37,091 nt of DNA from Thermodesulfobacteriaceae bacterium UBA6232 (lineage in GTDB: Bacteria > Desulfobacterota > Thermodesulfobacteria > Thermodesulfobacteriales > Thermodesulfobacteriaceae): assembly GCA_002441555.1 (NCBI GenBank), contig DJWK01000019.1, positions 17,287 to 54,377 of the forward strand. Reading direction: 5' to 3'. The notes beneath the pieces are model-generated. The model saw only the letters and a list, made by a program, of their open reading frames with translations, searched no databases and had not been told where the DNA came from. The position numbers and the translations under genes are program-made. Each line of letters opens with the position of its first letter. The first letter of the stretch is position 1. Shown here piece by piece: positions 25,292 through 32,631 of the stretch.

Positions 25292-25716
25292 TTCTTGAGC
25301 ATCTTAAAGCTTTATTTCTTAGCAAAGGATATCCAGAAAAGCTTCTTCAATGGAAAAAAACCCTCTTCTTTAACTATAATAACCTTGAATTTGCTATTCA
25401 ACTAACGCTCATTATAGAAGAAAAGAGACCCCTTTTAATTCTTTATTATCACCCCAGCACACGGGGACTCTCCTCCTTTGAGAGGCCTCTTCTTTCTATA
25501 GCAAGACTTTTATTTAATCCCCCTCCCTATTTCGCAGTTCTCACCAACCTTAAAGATTTTATTTTCATAGAGGTTTATCCCCAAAAAATTAAAAAAGGCG
25601 GTGAAGAACTTTTGCCTGACTATGAAACTTTAAAAGAATATCAGCCTTCTTTTGAGAAACCCTATAATAAAAATATTGAAGAAAGGATTCTTGCCTTTTA
25701 TTTAAGCGGTGGCTGA
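25255..25716 (+). CDS. Small protein resembling the HsdR N-terminal (PD-(D/E)XK) domain, catalytic residues apparently lost
   Basis: The 153-aa product has the layout of stand-alone HsdR_N proteins: LEHLKALFLSKGYPEKLLQWKK, a central beta-strand pair, then PPPYFAVLTNLKDFIFIEVY, which matches the ...A.YV.LTNG...Y.. strand of that family. The positions normally holding Asp (RADIVV) and Glu-x-Lys (LLIECK) instead read FAIQLTLII and LLILYYHP, so the nuclease centre seems absent. The start at ATG 25255 overlaps the PHP gene by 37 bp with no clear ribosome site; a later start is possible. It could be a nucleic-acid-binding derivative. The assignment rests on pattern alone. Confidence 0.5.
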   Translation: MEKGSAEISQELILEHLKALFLSKGYPEKLLQWKKTLFFNYNNLEFAIQLTLIIEEKRPLLILYYHPSTRGLSSFERPLLSIARLLFNPPPYFAVLTNLKDFIFIEVYPQKIKKGGEELLPDYETLKEYQPSFEKPYNKNIEERILAFYLSGG

Positions 25717-25729
25717 AAAAACGGACCCT

Positions 25730-25748
25730 GCAGGTAAGTTTTACCTGC
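25730..25748. terminator. Hairpin between convergent genes, possible terminator for rlmB
   Basis: GCAGGTAA (25730-25737) and TTACCTGC (25741-25748) form a perfect 8-bp stem with a 3-nt loop overlapping the rlmB stop. On the minus strand TTTTTT follows about 8 nt after the stem, so it could help end the remA-gmk-rlmB transcript. Confidence 0.4.
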
Positions 25749-26496
25749 TCTTAGCAAGAATTCTTTGCCTTAAAACCTCATAAAGGACAATCCCTGTTGC
25801 TTGGGAAACATTCAGGCTTTCTGCTTTTCCAATCATGGGAATTTTGGCAAGGAAATCGCATCTTTCAAGAATAGTAGGTCTTATCCCCCTTTCTTCATTT
25901 CCAGCAATTATTAGGAGAGGGATGGTAAGATCTATTTCAAAGATGTTTTTCTCTGTTTTATGGGTGAGCCCAAGAATCCAGAGCCCCTTTTTTTGAAAGA
26001 ACTCAAGGGCCTCCTTTAAGTTTTTAACCCTCGCAATGGGAATATTGAAAGCAGAACCTGCCGAAACCTTTATAACCGTTCCTGTTATTTCGCAGGCCCT
26101 ATGTTTGGGAATAACAATTCCATGGACTCCGAAGGCATCAGAAACCCTCAGAATACTTCCCACATTTTGAGGGTCCTGAACCTCATCAAGGGCAATTACA
26201 AGAGGTGTTTCCCCTCGGGAAAGCCAGAGTTCTTCAATATCTTCAAGCTCTGCATAATTAAACTCCCTTAAATAGGCAACTACGCCCTGGGTGTTTGCCT
26301 TTGGCGGAACCTTCGGAGGAGAAAAGGGTTCTCTTTCCCAGAACTTAACAGGAATTCCGAGGGCCTTTGCTTTTTCAAGAATTCTATATTTTCTTCCTGA
26401 TAAAGTCTTCTTCTCAAGGATGATTTCTTCTATTTGATCAGGCTGAGTATCTAAGGCTGAAAGAAGGGGGTTTATTCCCCAAATTACCTTAGACAT
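25741..26496 (-). CDS. rlmB: SpoU/TrmH-family 23S rRNA (guanosine-2'-O-)-methyltransferase, RlmB-like
   Basis: The 251-aa protein has a substrate-binding N-terminal domain (VIWGINPLLSAL) and the SPOUT catalytic domain with its three motifs: PQNVGSILRVSDAFGVHGI (motif 1), AGNEERGIRP (motif 2) and IPMIGKAESLNVSQATGIVLYE (motif 3, knot and SAM binding). E. coli RlmB methylates G2251 of 23S rRNA. The exact target here is inferred from overall similarity. It starts one base after the gmk stop on the minus strand and is the last gene of remA-gmk-rlmB. Confidence 0.9.
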   Translation of the reverse strand: MSKVIWGINPLLSALDTQPDQIEEIILEKKTLSGRKYRILEKAKALGIPVKFWEREPFSPPKVPPKANTQGVVAYLREFNYAELEDIEELWLSRGETPLVIALDEVQDPQNVGSILRVSDAFGVHGIVIPKHRACEITGTVIKVSAGSAFNIPIARVKNLKEALEFFQKKGLWILGLTHKTEKNIFEIDLTIPLLIIAGNEERGIRPTILERCDFLAKIPMIGKAESLNVSQATGIVLYEVLRQRILAKSR

Positions 26497-26497
26497 T

Positions 26498-27076
26498 CTA
26501 TGGAAGGCTAACCCTAAAGGGACGCAAAAGTTCTGCCCTTACAACCGAAAGGAAATCCTCTTTGGCTTTATCTAATTCATCATTCACAATTACATAATCA
26601 AAGAAGGGAGCATAGGTTAATTCAAGTTTTACTCTTTCAAGCCTTTCCTTAATTTTTTCTTCATTTTCGGTTCCCCTGCTTCTTAAACGGGCCTCAAGAA
26701 TCTCAAGACTTGGTGGTGCAATAAAAATGGTTACAGCATTTGGACCAAAATATTTTTTTAAATTGCTGACCCCGATTACCTCCACATCAAGCACAAGGTG
26801 TTTTCCTTGGGAAAAGGCCTTTTCTATTTCGCTTTTGGCTGTGCCATAAAAATTGGAATGAACCTCAATCCATTCAAGAAATTCGCCCCTTTCAAGCATT
26901 TCAAGAAAGGTTTTGCGATCAATAAAATAATAGTCTTTTCCATCAATTTCTCCAGGTCTTGGATTTCTCGTGGTATGGGAGACAGAAAAATAAAAATCCC
27001 TTTCAGGAAGCATTCTAAGAAGGGTACTTTTTCCAGCCCCGGAGGGGCCAGAAACAATTAGCACCAGTTTTTTCAA
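26498..27076 (-). CDS. gmk: Guanylate kinase
   Basis: Phosphorylates GMP to GDP with ATP. The 192-aa product has the P-loop VSGPSGAGKSTLLRML near the N-terminus and the GMP-binding signature SHTTRNPRPGEIDGKDYYF. Next come the EFLEWIEVHSNFYGT region, VLDVEVIGVSNLK, and the lid segment RLRSRGTENEEKIKERL. The length is typical. It follows remA with a 2-bp gap, the same order (remA-gmk) that occurs in many Firmicutes and other phyla. Confidence 0.96.
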   Translation of the reverse strand: MKKLVLIVSGPSGAGKSTLLRMLPERDFYFSVSHTTRNPRPGEIDGKDYYFIDRKTFLEMLERGEFLEWIEVHSNFYGTAKSEIEKAFSQGKHLVLDVEVIGVSNLKKYFGPNAVTIFIAPPSLEILEARLRSRGTENEEKIKERLERVKLELTYAPFFDYVIVNDELDKAKEDFLSVVRAELLRPFRVSLP

Positions 27077-27078
27077 TT

Positions 27079-27357
27079 TTATTCTTCCTCTTCTTCCCTG
27101 ATCTTAATGCCTTCAGAAACATATCTTTGAGCAATGGTTTCTGCCTGTATAGCAGAAAGAATGACATGATTGCTATCAGTAATAATAATGGAGCGGGTTT
27201 TTCTCCCTTGGGTAGCATCAATAAGGCGCTTCATTTCTTTGGCCTCTTCTTTAAGCCTTTTCATAGGAGCAGAATTGGGATTAACAATGGCTATCACCCT
27301 ATCAGCTACAACAAAATTCCCAAAACCAATATTTAAAAGTTTTCCCCCTGAGGACAT
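27079..27357 (-). CDS. remA: RemA-like DUF370 regulatory DNA-binding protein
   Basis: The 92-aa protein matches the RemA/DUF370 family through its whole length: LLNIGFGNFVVADRVIAIVNPNSAPMKRL, LIDATQGRKTRSIIITDSNHVILSA and QAETIAQRY. In Bacillus subtilis RemA is a DNA-binding activator of biofilm matrix genes and forms ring-shaped oligomers. Outside Firmicutes its targets are unknown. AAAGGAGGT lies upstream of the ATG. It heads the remA-gmk-rlmB operon behind a near-consensus promoter. Confidence 0.9.
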   Translation of the reverse strand: MSSGGKLLNIGFGNFVVADRVIAIVNPNSAPMKRLKEEAKEMKRLIDATQGRKTRSIIITDSNHVILSAIQAETIAQRYVSEGIKIREEEEE

Positions 27358-27396
27358 AGTTTCACTACCTCCTTTTAATCCTTAAAATTTTAAATA

Positions 27397-27424
27397 ATTA
27401 TAGCACAGTCCTAAAGAGTGTCAA
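27397..27424 (-). promoter_or_regulatory. Consensus sigma-70 promoter of remA-gmk-rlmB
   Basis: On the minus strand a perfect TTGACA (27424-27419), a 16-bp spacer and a perfect TATAAT (27402-27397). The -35 box overlaps the pssA stop codon (TGA at 27423-27421). The leader of about 30 nt contains AAAGGAGGT. Confidence 0.8.
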
Positions 27425-28149
27425 TTTTTAGTTTTTTTTGTAGTATTATTAATAAATTTCTTAAAAATTCTTTCTATTTTTTTCCAAAAAAGGATAAAGG
27501 GGCCCATTAAAATATAACAGGTGGTTATAACCAAAAGGACAAGAGGAGGATTTGAGGCTGTTATCACAAACAACAAAATAAAGCCCACGAGGAAATAAAA
27601 GGCAGGTATGGTTCTTATTTTGATACCTTTAAAACTGGGATATTTAATAGGTGAGATAAATAAATAGGAAAGAAGATATACCATGGCAAGAAGAACCCAG
27701 TTTTTGTATAAAGGCTCAACTCCCATTTTATGGAGAAGAAGAACTGTTGCTGCAATAATAGCTCCCCCAGCTGGGGAAGGAAGACCTTCAAAATAAAATC
27801 CTGAGGTTTCTTTTACATTAAATCTTGCAAGCCTTAAAGCCACACAGGCTGCATATAAAAAACAGGCAAGCCAGCCCATTTTGGAATAGCTTTTCAAAGA
27901 AAAATTGTAAATTAAAAAAGCTGGAGCCAATCCAAAGGAAACCATATCTGCAAGAGAGTCATATTCTTTGCCAAATTTACTTGTCTGACCTGTAATTCGT
28001 GCAATTCTTCCGTCAAAGATGTCAAAGAGAATGGCAAGCAAAATGGCTAAAGAAGCCACAAAGAATTTCCCTTCAAAGGAAGAAAGAAGGGCATAAAAAC
28101 CAGAAAAGAGATTAAGGGTTGTAAAAATCCCTGGAAGAAAATAGATCAT
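27421..28149 (-). CDS. pssA: CDP-diacylglycerol-serine O-phosphatidyltransferase
   Basis: Makes phosphatidylserine from CDP-diacylglycerol and serine at the inner membrane. The 242-aa integral membrane protein has the CDP-alcohol phosphotransferase motif DG-x2-AR-x8-G-x3-D-x3-D at 46-68 (DGRIAR ... G60 ... D64 ... D68) and around eight hydrophobic segments. The psd gene ends 6 bp upstream, so both steps to phosphatidylethanolamine are in one operon. The C-terminus is basic (KKIERIFKKFINNTTKKTKN). Confidence 0.93.
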   Translation of the reverse strand: MIYFLPGIFTTLNLFSGFYALLSSFEGKFFVASLAILLAILFDIFDGRIARITGQTSKFGKEYDSLADMVSFGLAPAFLIYNFSLKSYSKMGWLACFLYAACVALRLARFNVKETSGFYFEGLPSPAGGAIIAATVLLLHKMGVEPLYKNWVLLAMVYLLSYLFISPIKYPSFKGIKIRTIPAFYFLVGFILLFVITASNPPLVLLVITTCYILMGPFILFWKKIERIFKKFINNTTKKTKN

Positions 28150-28155
28150 GATGGT

Positions 28156-28794
28156 TTAGGTCTTTAAGGGAACCTTAGCGAGAACAGTCTCTCCGGCAAA
28201 AACCCTCTGTCCTTCCTTGACAAAGAGCTCACCTCCATCGTAGGGAAAGAAAAGTTCAACTCTTGAGCTGAATTTTATGATGCCTATGGGATCTCCTGCA
28301 ACCAAATCATCTCCGGGAAGAACAAAATTTTTGGCTCTTCTTGCAAAAAGCCCTGCAATCTGAACCACCCAAAAGGGGGTCCCGTCTTCCCTTTCAAAAA
28401 GATAGTAAATCTTTTCATTTTTCTCAAAGGCTTCATTATGAAAAACAGGCAAATGACCTCCTCTCTCATGAACAACCTTTAATACCTTTCCTGAAACAGG
28501 GCTTCTATTTATGTGAACATCCCAAAGCCTCATAAAAATACCAATACGATAAAGGGGGCCCTCAAAAAGCTCCTTTTTTTCTTCAACTTGGCAAATAACC
28601 ACCTTTCCGTCAGCAGGTGAAATAACAAGCTCTGGATCAAGAAGTGGCTCCCTTCTTGGATTTCTAAAAAAATAAGCAAGAGCAAGGGCACCTGAAAGGA
28701 AAAATAGGGAGGTTTTCGGTTTTTTAAAAAGGGCAGCTAACCCTGAGGCTAAAAGTGGTATGGTGATATAGGGTTTGCCTTCAGGATGAATCAT
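28156..28794 (-). CDS. psd: Phosphatidylserine decarboxylase proenzyme (short, archaeal/rhizobial type), with Ser-Ser cleavage site
   Basis: Pyruvoyl enzyme that converts phosphatidylserine to phosphatidylethanolamine. The 212-aa sequence has one or two N-terminal hydrophobic segments, then FFRNPRREP, VISPADGKVV, GIFMRLWDVHINRSPVSGKV, and the processing region GIIKFSSRVELFFPYDGGE. In most relatives the self-cleavage site is Gly-Ser (FGSRV); here it is Ser-Ser. Pyruvoyl histidine decarboxylase cleaves at Ser-Ser, so maturation is still plausible. It lies between a RACo-like gene and pssA, with 6-bp gaps or less. Confidence 0.9.
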   Translation of the reverse strand: MIHPEGKPYITIPLLASGLAALFKKPKTSLFFLSGALALAYFFRNPRREPLLDPELVISPADGKVVICQVEEKKELFEGPLYRIGIFMRLWDVHINRSPVSGKVLKVVHERGGHLPVFHNEAFEKNEKIYYLFEREDGTPFWVVQIAGLFARRAKNFVLPGDDLVAGDPIGIIKFSSRVELFFPYDGGELFVKEGQRVFAGETVLAKVPLKT

Positions 28795-28799
28795 AAATT

Positions 28800-30662
28800 T
28801 TAAATACCCCCTTTCACAGAGGGAAATAAACCTTCATCTGTATGAGGTAAAAAAAGGGCAGCCATATAATAATCCATGTATTGAGGATGATTGGAAAGTT
28901 CAACATGGGTCATCATCTGGGCAATTCTTTCGAGCTCCAAAAACTTTTCAGCGTATAATAACACCTTTTTAGCACCCTGTAAACTGGTATTACCCAAAAA
29001 GAAAAATCTATCTCTTGGAAGATCAGGAAGAAGGCCGATAGTTACGGCATCTTCAAGGTCTATAAAACTTCCAAAGGTTCCAGCAAGAAATATTCTTTCA
29101 AGATCCTGAAGAGTAAGCCCCACAGATTCCAAAAGTATCTGATAACCTGCAAACATAGCTCCCTTTGCCCTTATAAGATTCTCAATGTCATTCTCAGTAA
29201 AAACAATATCATGCCCTGTTGCGGAATTCTCCTTAAAAACAAGGACATATTCAAAGCCGTCCTCACCTTCTCTTATACGGGGATGTTTTAAATCCCTTCT
29301 GAATTTGCCTGCCTTATCAATGAGACCCGTTCTGAAAAGGCTTGCAAGAAGGGATATTATTCCTGATCCGCATATACCCTTTGGCCTTTTTCTTCCGATG
29401 GTTAAAATCATGGGCTCAAAGGTTTGAGGATCAATACTTACTGCCTCTATAGCACCGCTTGTGGCTCTCATTCCACACTTAATACCCCCTCCCTCAAAGG
29501 CAGGTCCTGCTGAACAGGCAGCACACATTAAGAAATCCTTATTCCCCACCACAATCTCTCCATTGGTTCCGAGATCTATAAAAAGGGTCAAAGCCTCCTC
29601 TTCCGCCATTAGAGAAGCCAAAACCCCAGCAGTTATATCCCCTCCCACATAGCTTGCAACAGAAGGGGAAAGAAATACAGGAACGCCCTCTTTTAAAGGA
29701 AGGCCCAATTCCTTTGCCTTATAAATAGGATAACCCTTGGCCACTGGCACATAGGGATATTCCCTTAAAAATCTCGGTTCAAGTTCAAGAAATAAATGGG
29801 TCATAACGGTATTTCCTGCAAGGGAGAAGGCCTCTATATCTTTAAATTCTTTCCCTGATTCCTTTAATAATTCCTCAATAAGAAAGGCAATTTTTTCTCT
29901 CACCCGCTCTGAAAGAAGTTTTAATCCATCCTTTTTTCTTGTAAATTCGATGCGGCTAATCACATCCTCTCCGTAACTTATCTGGGGATTATAATCAGAG
30001 GTATAAGCCAGGGTTTCACCGCTTACCAAATCCACAAGCTCAAGCTGAAGAGTGGTTGTTCCAAGATCCATGGCTATCCCAAGAGGGGATTCCTCTTTTT
30101 TTCCTCCTTCAATATCTACTATGTAAATTCTTTGATTTCGGGGATCCTCAAAGTAAGTAAGGGTAACCTTAAAATCCTTCTCCCTCAAAACATAGGGAAG
30201 CTTTTTCAAAAGGTGATAGGGAATATAAGGATCTTTAATTCCTTTTTGTTTTAATGCAAAAAGAAGCCTTTCAAGATCAGGGGTGTTATCCTCAATATTA
30301 GGAGGGGGAAGTTCAAGATAAAGCCTTTTTATGGGAGAATCAATCTTCAATTTCTCCTTTCGTTCAAGAGCCTGAGCCCTAATCTTTCTCAAAAGGGCAG
30401 ATCTTTCTACCTGACTTTCAACAGGTATTCTTATTACCACATCGGTTTTAGGAAAAAGGGTGCAGGCCTTGTAATAAAGTTCATCTATTTTTTCTCCCAA
30501 AACCTCCCCTGATTCAACAAGAACTTTACACTTATTACAGGCCCCTACCCCTCCACAACTTGCATTTATGTGAATACCAAGCCTCATAGCAAGTTCAATG
30601 ACTGTTTCATCCTTTCCAATCTCAGCAGAAACCTCATGAGGCAAAAACAAAACCTTTGCCAT
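28800..30662 (-). CDS. RACo-like reductive activator of corrinoid proteins ([2Fe-2S] plus ASKHA domains)
   Basis: The 620-aa product (ATG 30662, set by AAAGGAG; a TTG at 30686 is less likely) begins with a plant-type [2Fe-2S] ferredoxin domain. Its ligands are Cys36, Cys42, Cys45 and a distal Cys near 69 (CGGVGACNKC ... YKACTLFP). A linker and a DUF4445 ASKHA ATPase domain follow, with GIAMDLGTTTLQLELVDL, FIDLGTNGEIVVG, CSAGPAFEGGGI and GICGSGIISLL. RACo proteins use ATP to re-reduce inactive Co(II) corrinoid proteins such as CFeSP of the Wood-Ljungdahl pathway, or methyltransferase corrinoid subunits. The partner is not in this window. It is first in a unit with psd and pssA. Confidence 0.88.
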   Translation of the reverse strand: MAKVLFLPHEVSAEIGKDETVIELAMRLGIHINASCGGVGACNKCKVLVESGEVLGEKIDELYYKACTLFPKTDVVIRIPVESQVERSALLRKIRAQALERKEKLKIDSPIKRLYLELPPPNIEDNTPDLERLLFALKQKGIKDPYIPYHLLKKLPYVLREKDFKVTLTYFEDPRNQRIYIVDIEGGKKEESPLGIAMDLGTTTLQLELVDLVSGETLAYTSDYNPQISYGEDVISRIEFTRKKDGLKLLSERVREKIAFLIEELLKESGKEFKDIEAFSLAGNTVMTHLFLELEPRFLREYPYVPVAKGYPIYKAKELGLPLKEGVPVFLSPSVASYVGGDITAGVLASLMAEEEALTLFIDLGTNGEIVVGNKDFLMCAACSAGPAFEGGGIKCGMRATSGAIEAVSIDPQTFEPMILTIGRKRPKGICGSGIISLLASLFRTGLIDKAGKFRRDLKHPRIREGEDGFEYVLVFKENSATGHDIVFTENDIENLIRAKGAMFAGYQILLESVGLTLQDLERIFLAGTFGSFIDLEDAVTIGLLPDLPRDRFFFLGNTSLQGAKKVLLYAEKFLELERIAQMMTHVELSNHPQYMDYYMAALFLPHTDEGLFPSVKGGI

Positions 30663-30749
30663 ATCTTTCTCCTTTTCTTCTTGCAAGACTTGATTTTTAT
30701 AATTTAAATTTTTATTTTAAAATACCATGCTATTTACTTTTTTTCACAA

Positions 30750-31604
30750 ATGAACCAAAGGAAACCCCTTGTCTCTGTGATTATTCCCACTTACAATCGT
30801 GATTTTATCCTTGAAATGGCTATAAAAAGCGTTTTAAATCAAACTTATAGGCCCGTAGAGCTTATTGTGGTTGATGACGGTTCAAAGGATAAAACTCCCT
30901 TACTTGTGAAAAAATATCCCCTCAAATATGTTCGGCTTCCCAAAAATTTCGGGGTATCCTTTGCAAGAAATAGAGGAATTTTACATAGTAAGGGAGAGCT
31001 TATAGCCTTTCTTGATAGTGATGACGAATTTCTTCCTAAAAAAATTGAAAAACAGGTAAATTTTTTTCTCACCCACCCTGAGTGCAGAATTCTTCAAACA
31101 GAAGAAATCTGGTATAAGAGAGAAAAAAGGCTTAATCCCAAAAAGTATCATGCCAAGGCAGAGGGATTTTTTCTTGATAGAGCAGTTAAGCTCTGTGTGG
31201 TTTCTATGTCAACGGTGATGATAAAAAGGGAGGTCTTTAGGGAACTTGGGCTTTTTGATGAGGAATTTCCGGTTTGTGAAGATTATGAATACTGGTTAAG
31301 GGTTGCTATTCACATGCCTGTTTATTTATTGAAAGAACCTTTAGTGGTAAAACACGGAGGCCGGGCAGATCAACTCTCCCAAAGAAAGGGACTTGACTTT
31401 TATAGAATAAAAGCTCTTCTTAAAAACTATAAAAACTATTATCACCGACTTTCAGAGGAGGAGAAACTTTTAATTTTGGCTGAAGCTAAAAGAAAAACTC
31501 TTATCTTCTCCCAAGGGGCTCAAAAACACGGAAACCTAAAAGCCCTCTTTGAACTTTCCAAGATGTGGAGTAATTTTTATCCTAAAGGATTGTTAAATTT
31601 TTAA
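30750..31604 (+). CDS. Family 2 glycosyltransferase
   Basis: The 284-aa protein is a GT-A fold transferase: VSVIIPTYNRDFILEMAIKSVL at the N-terminus, VELIVVDDGSKDKT, NFGVSFARNRGI, and the metal-binding AFLDSDDEF. A CxEDYEYWLR motif (VCEDYEYWLRVA) lies in the acceptor half. Sugar and acceptor cannot be predicted; such enzymes often act on lipopolysaccharide or other surface glycans. No transmembrane helix is evident. There is no clear Shine-Dalgarno before the ATG. The gene diverges from the RACo-like gene and runs toward a DUF389 gene. Confidence 0.9.
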   Translation: MNQRKPLVSVIIPTYNRDFILEMAIKSVLNQTYRPVELIVVDDGSKDKTPLLVKKYPLKYVRLPKNFGVSFARNRGILHSKGELIAFLDSDDEFLPKKIEKQVNFFLTHPECRILQTEEIWYKREKRLNPKKYHAKAEGFFLDRAVKLCVVSMSTVMIKREVFRELGLFDEEFPVCEDYEYWLRVAIHMPVYLLKEPLVVKHGGRADQLSQRKGLDFYRIKALLKNYKNYYHRLSEEEKLLILAEAKRKTLIFSQGAQKHGNLKALFELSKMWSNFYPKGLLNF

Positions 31605-31624
31605 AAATAAAATTTTTAAAAATA
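31595..31624 (+). repeat. Exact tandem duplication of 15 bp across the glycosyltransferase stop
   Basis: AAATTTTTAAAAATA occurs at 31595-31609 and again at 31610-31624. The first copy contains the TAA stop of the glycosyltransferase (31602-31604); the second precedes the next gene start. Likely a replication-slippage duplication. Confidence 0.8.
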
Positions 31625-31631
31625 AAAGAAG

Positions 31632-32627
31632 ATGTCCTTACGCTCAATTGAGATAATTCTTCCAGCCTCTAAAAGAAAAATTCTGTTAGAAACCCTTACC
31701 AGTAAAGAAATTATTGATTACTGGAAGGTTGAGACCTTTGAGGATAGAGAGATTTATAAAATTCTTGTCAAATCTGAATCAACTGAAGGCCTTCTCAAAA
31801 AACTTTTAGATAAATTTTCAGGGGAAGAAAAATTTAGAGTTCTCGTAAGTGAAATTATTGCCACCATTCCTGAGGTTGAAGAAGATTCCAAAAAAAAGAT
31901 CAAAAAGTTAAAAAGAATCAGGGTAAGCAGGGAAGAATTGTATGCCTCTATTTCTGACTTTACCAAATTAAATTATATTTACCTTTCTCTGATTTTACTT
32001 TCTACTCTTATTGCTGCCTTTGGTTTTATAAATAACAATTCTTCCGTTATTATAGGAGCAATGGTAATTGCTCCCCTTCTCGGTCCAAATTTAGCCATCT
32101 CTTTTTCTACAGTTCTTGGAGATTTTGAACTTGAAAAAAAGGCCTATTTAGCCTTATTTACTGGGGTAATGCTTTCGTTTTTATTATCTTTGGTAATGGG
32201 ATTAATTTTTGAAATTAATCCGGAACTCTCGGAATTCCAGAAAAGAATCTTTATAAATCTTGGAGACATTGTTATTGCCATAGCTTCAGGAATAGCGGGC
32301 GTTTTATCTTTTACCACAGGAGCAGCCCTTAATCTTGTAGGAGTTATGGTCTCCATTTCCTTACTTCCACCCCTTGTTGCCTCAGGTCTTTTAATAGGTG
32401 GAGGATTTTATCTTTATGGTTTGAGCAGTTTTCTTCTCTTTCTTGCCAATTTTGCAAGCCTAAACCTTGCCGGTGTTATAACCTTTCTCTTCCAAGGAGT
32501 TAAACCCGCCCACTGGTGGGAAGAAAAACGAATAAAACCTCAAAGAATTAAAGCACTCATACTTTGGTCCATTTTGCTTCTAATTCTTGCCTTAGCAATT
32601 TATTTAGAAAGAAAGTACCTAAGCTAA
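31632..32627 (+). CDS. DUF389 / TIGR00341 family membrane protein
   Basis: The 331-aa product has a soluble N-terminal half (about 105 residues, alpha/beta, with an RIRVSREELYASI junction). The DUF389 hydrophobic core follows, with about six helices and the family motifs FINNNSSVIIGAMVIAPLLGPNLA, GDIVIAIASGIAGVLSFTTG and LVGVMVSISLLPPLVASG. It is an inner-membrane protein of unknown function. The start ATG has only a weak upstream AAGAAG. recG begins 4 bp after the stop, so the two may share a transcript. Confidence 0.9.
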   Translation: MSLRSIEIILPASKRKILLETLTSKEIIDYWKVETFEDREIYKILVKSESTEGLLKKLLDKFSGEEKFRVLVSEIIATIPEVEEDSKKKIKKLKRIRVSREELYASISDFTKLNYIYLSLILLSTLIAAFGFINNNSSVIIGAMVIAPLLGPNLAISFSTVLGDFELEKKAYLALFTGVMLSFLLSLVMGLIFEINPELSEFQKRIFINLGDIVIAIASGIAGVLSFTTGAALNLVGVMVSISLLPPLVASGLLIGGGFYLYGLSSFLLFLANFASLNLAGVITFLFQGVKPAHWWEEKRIKPQRIKALILWSILLLILALAIYLERKYLS

Positions 32628-32631
32628 AATT

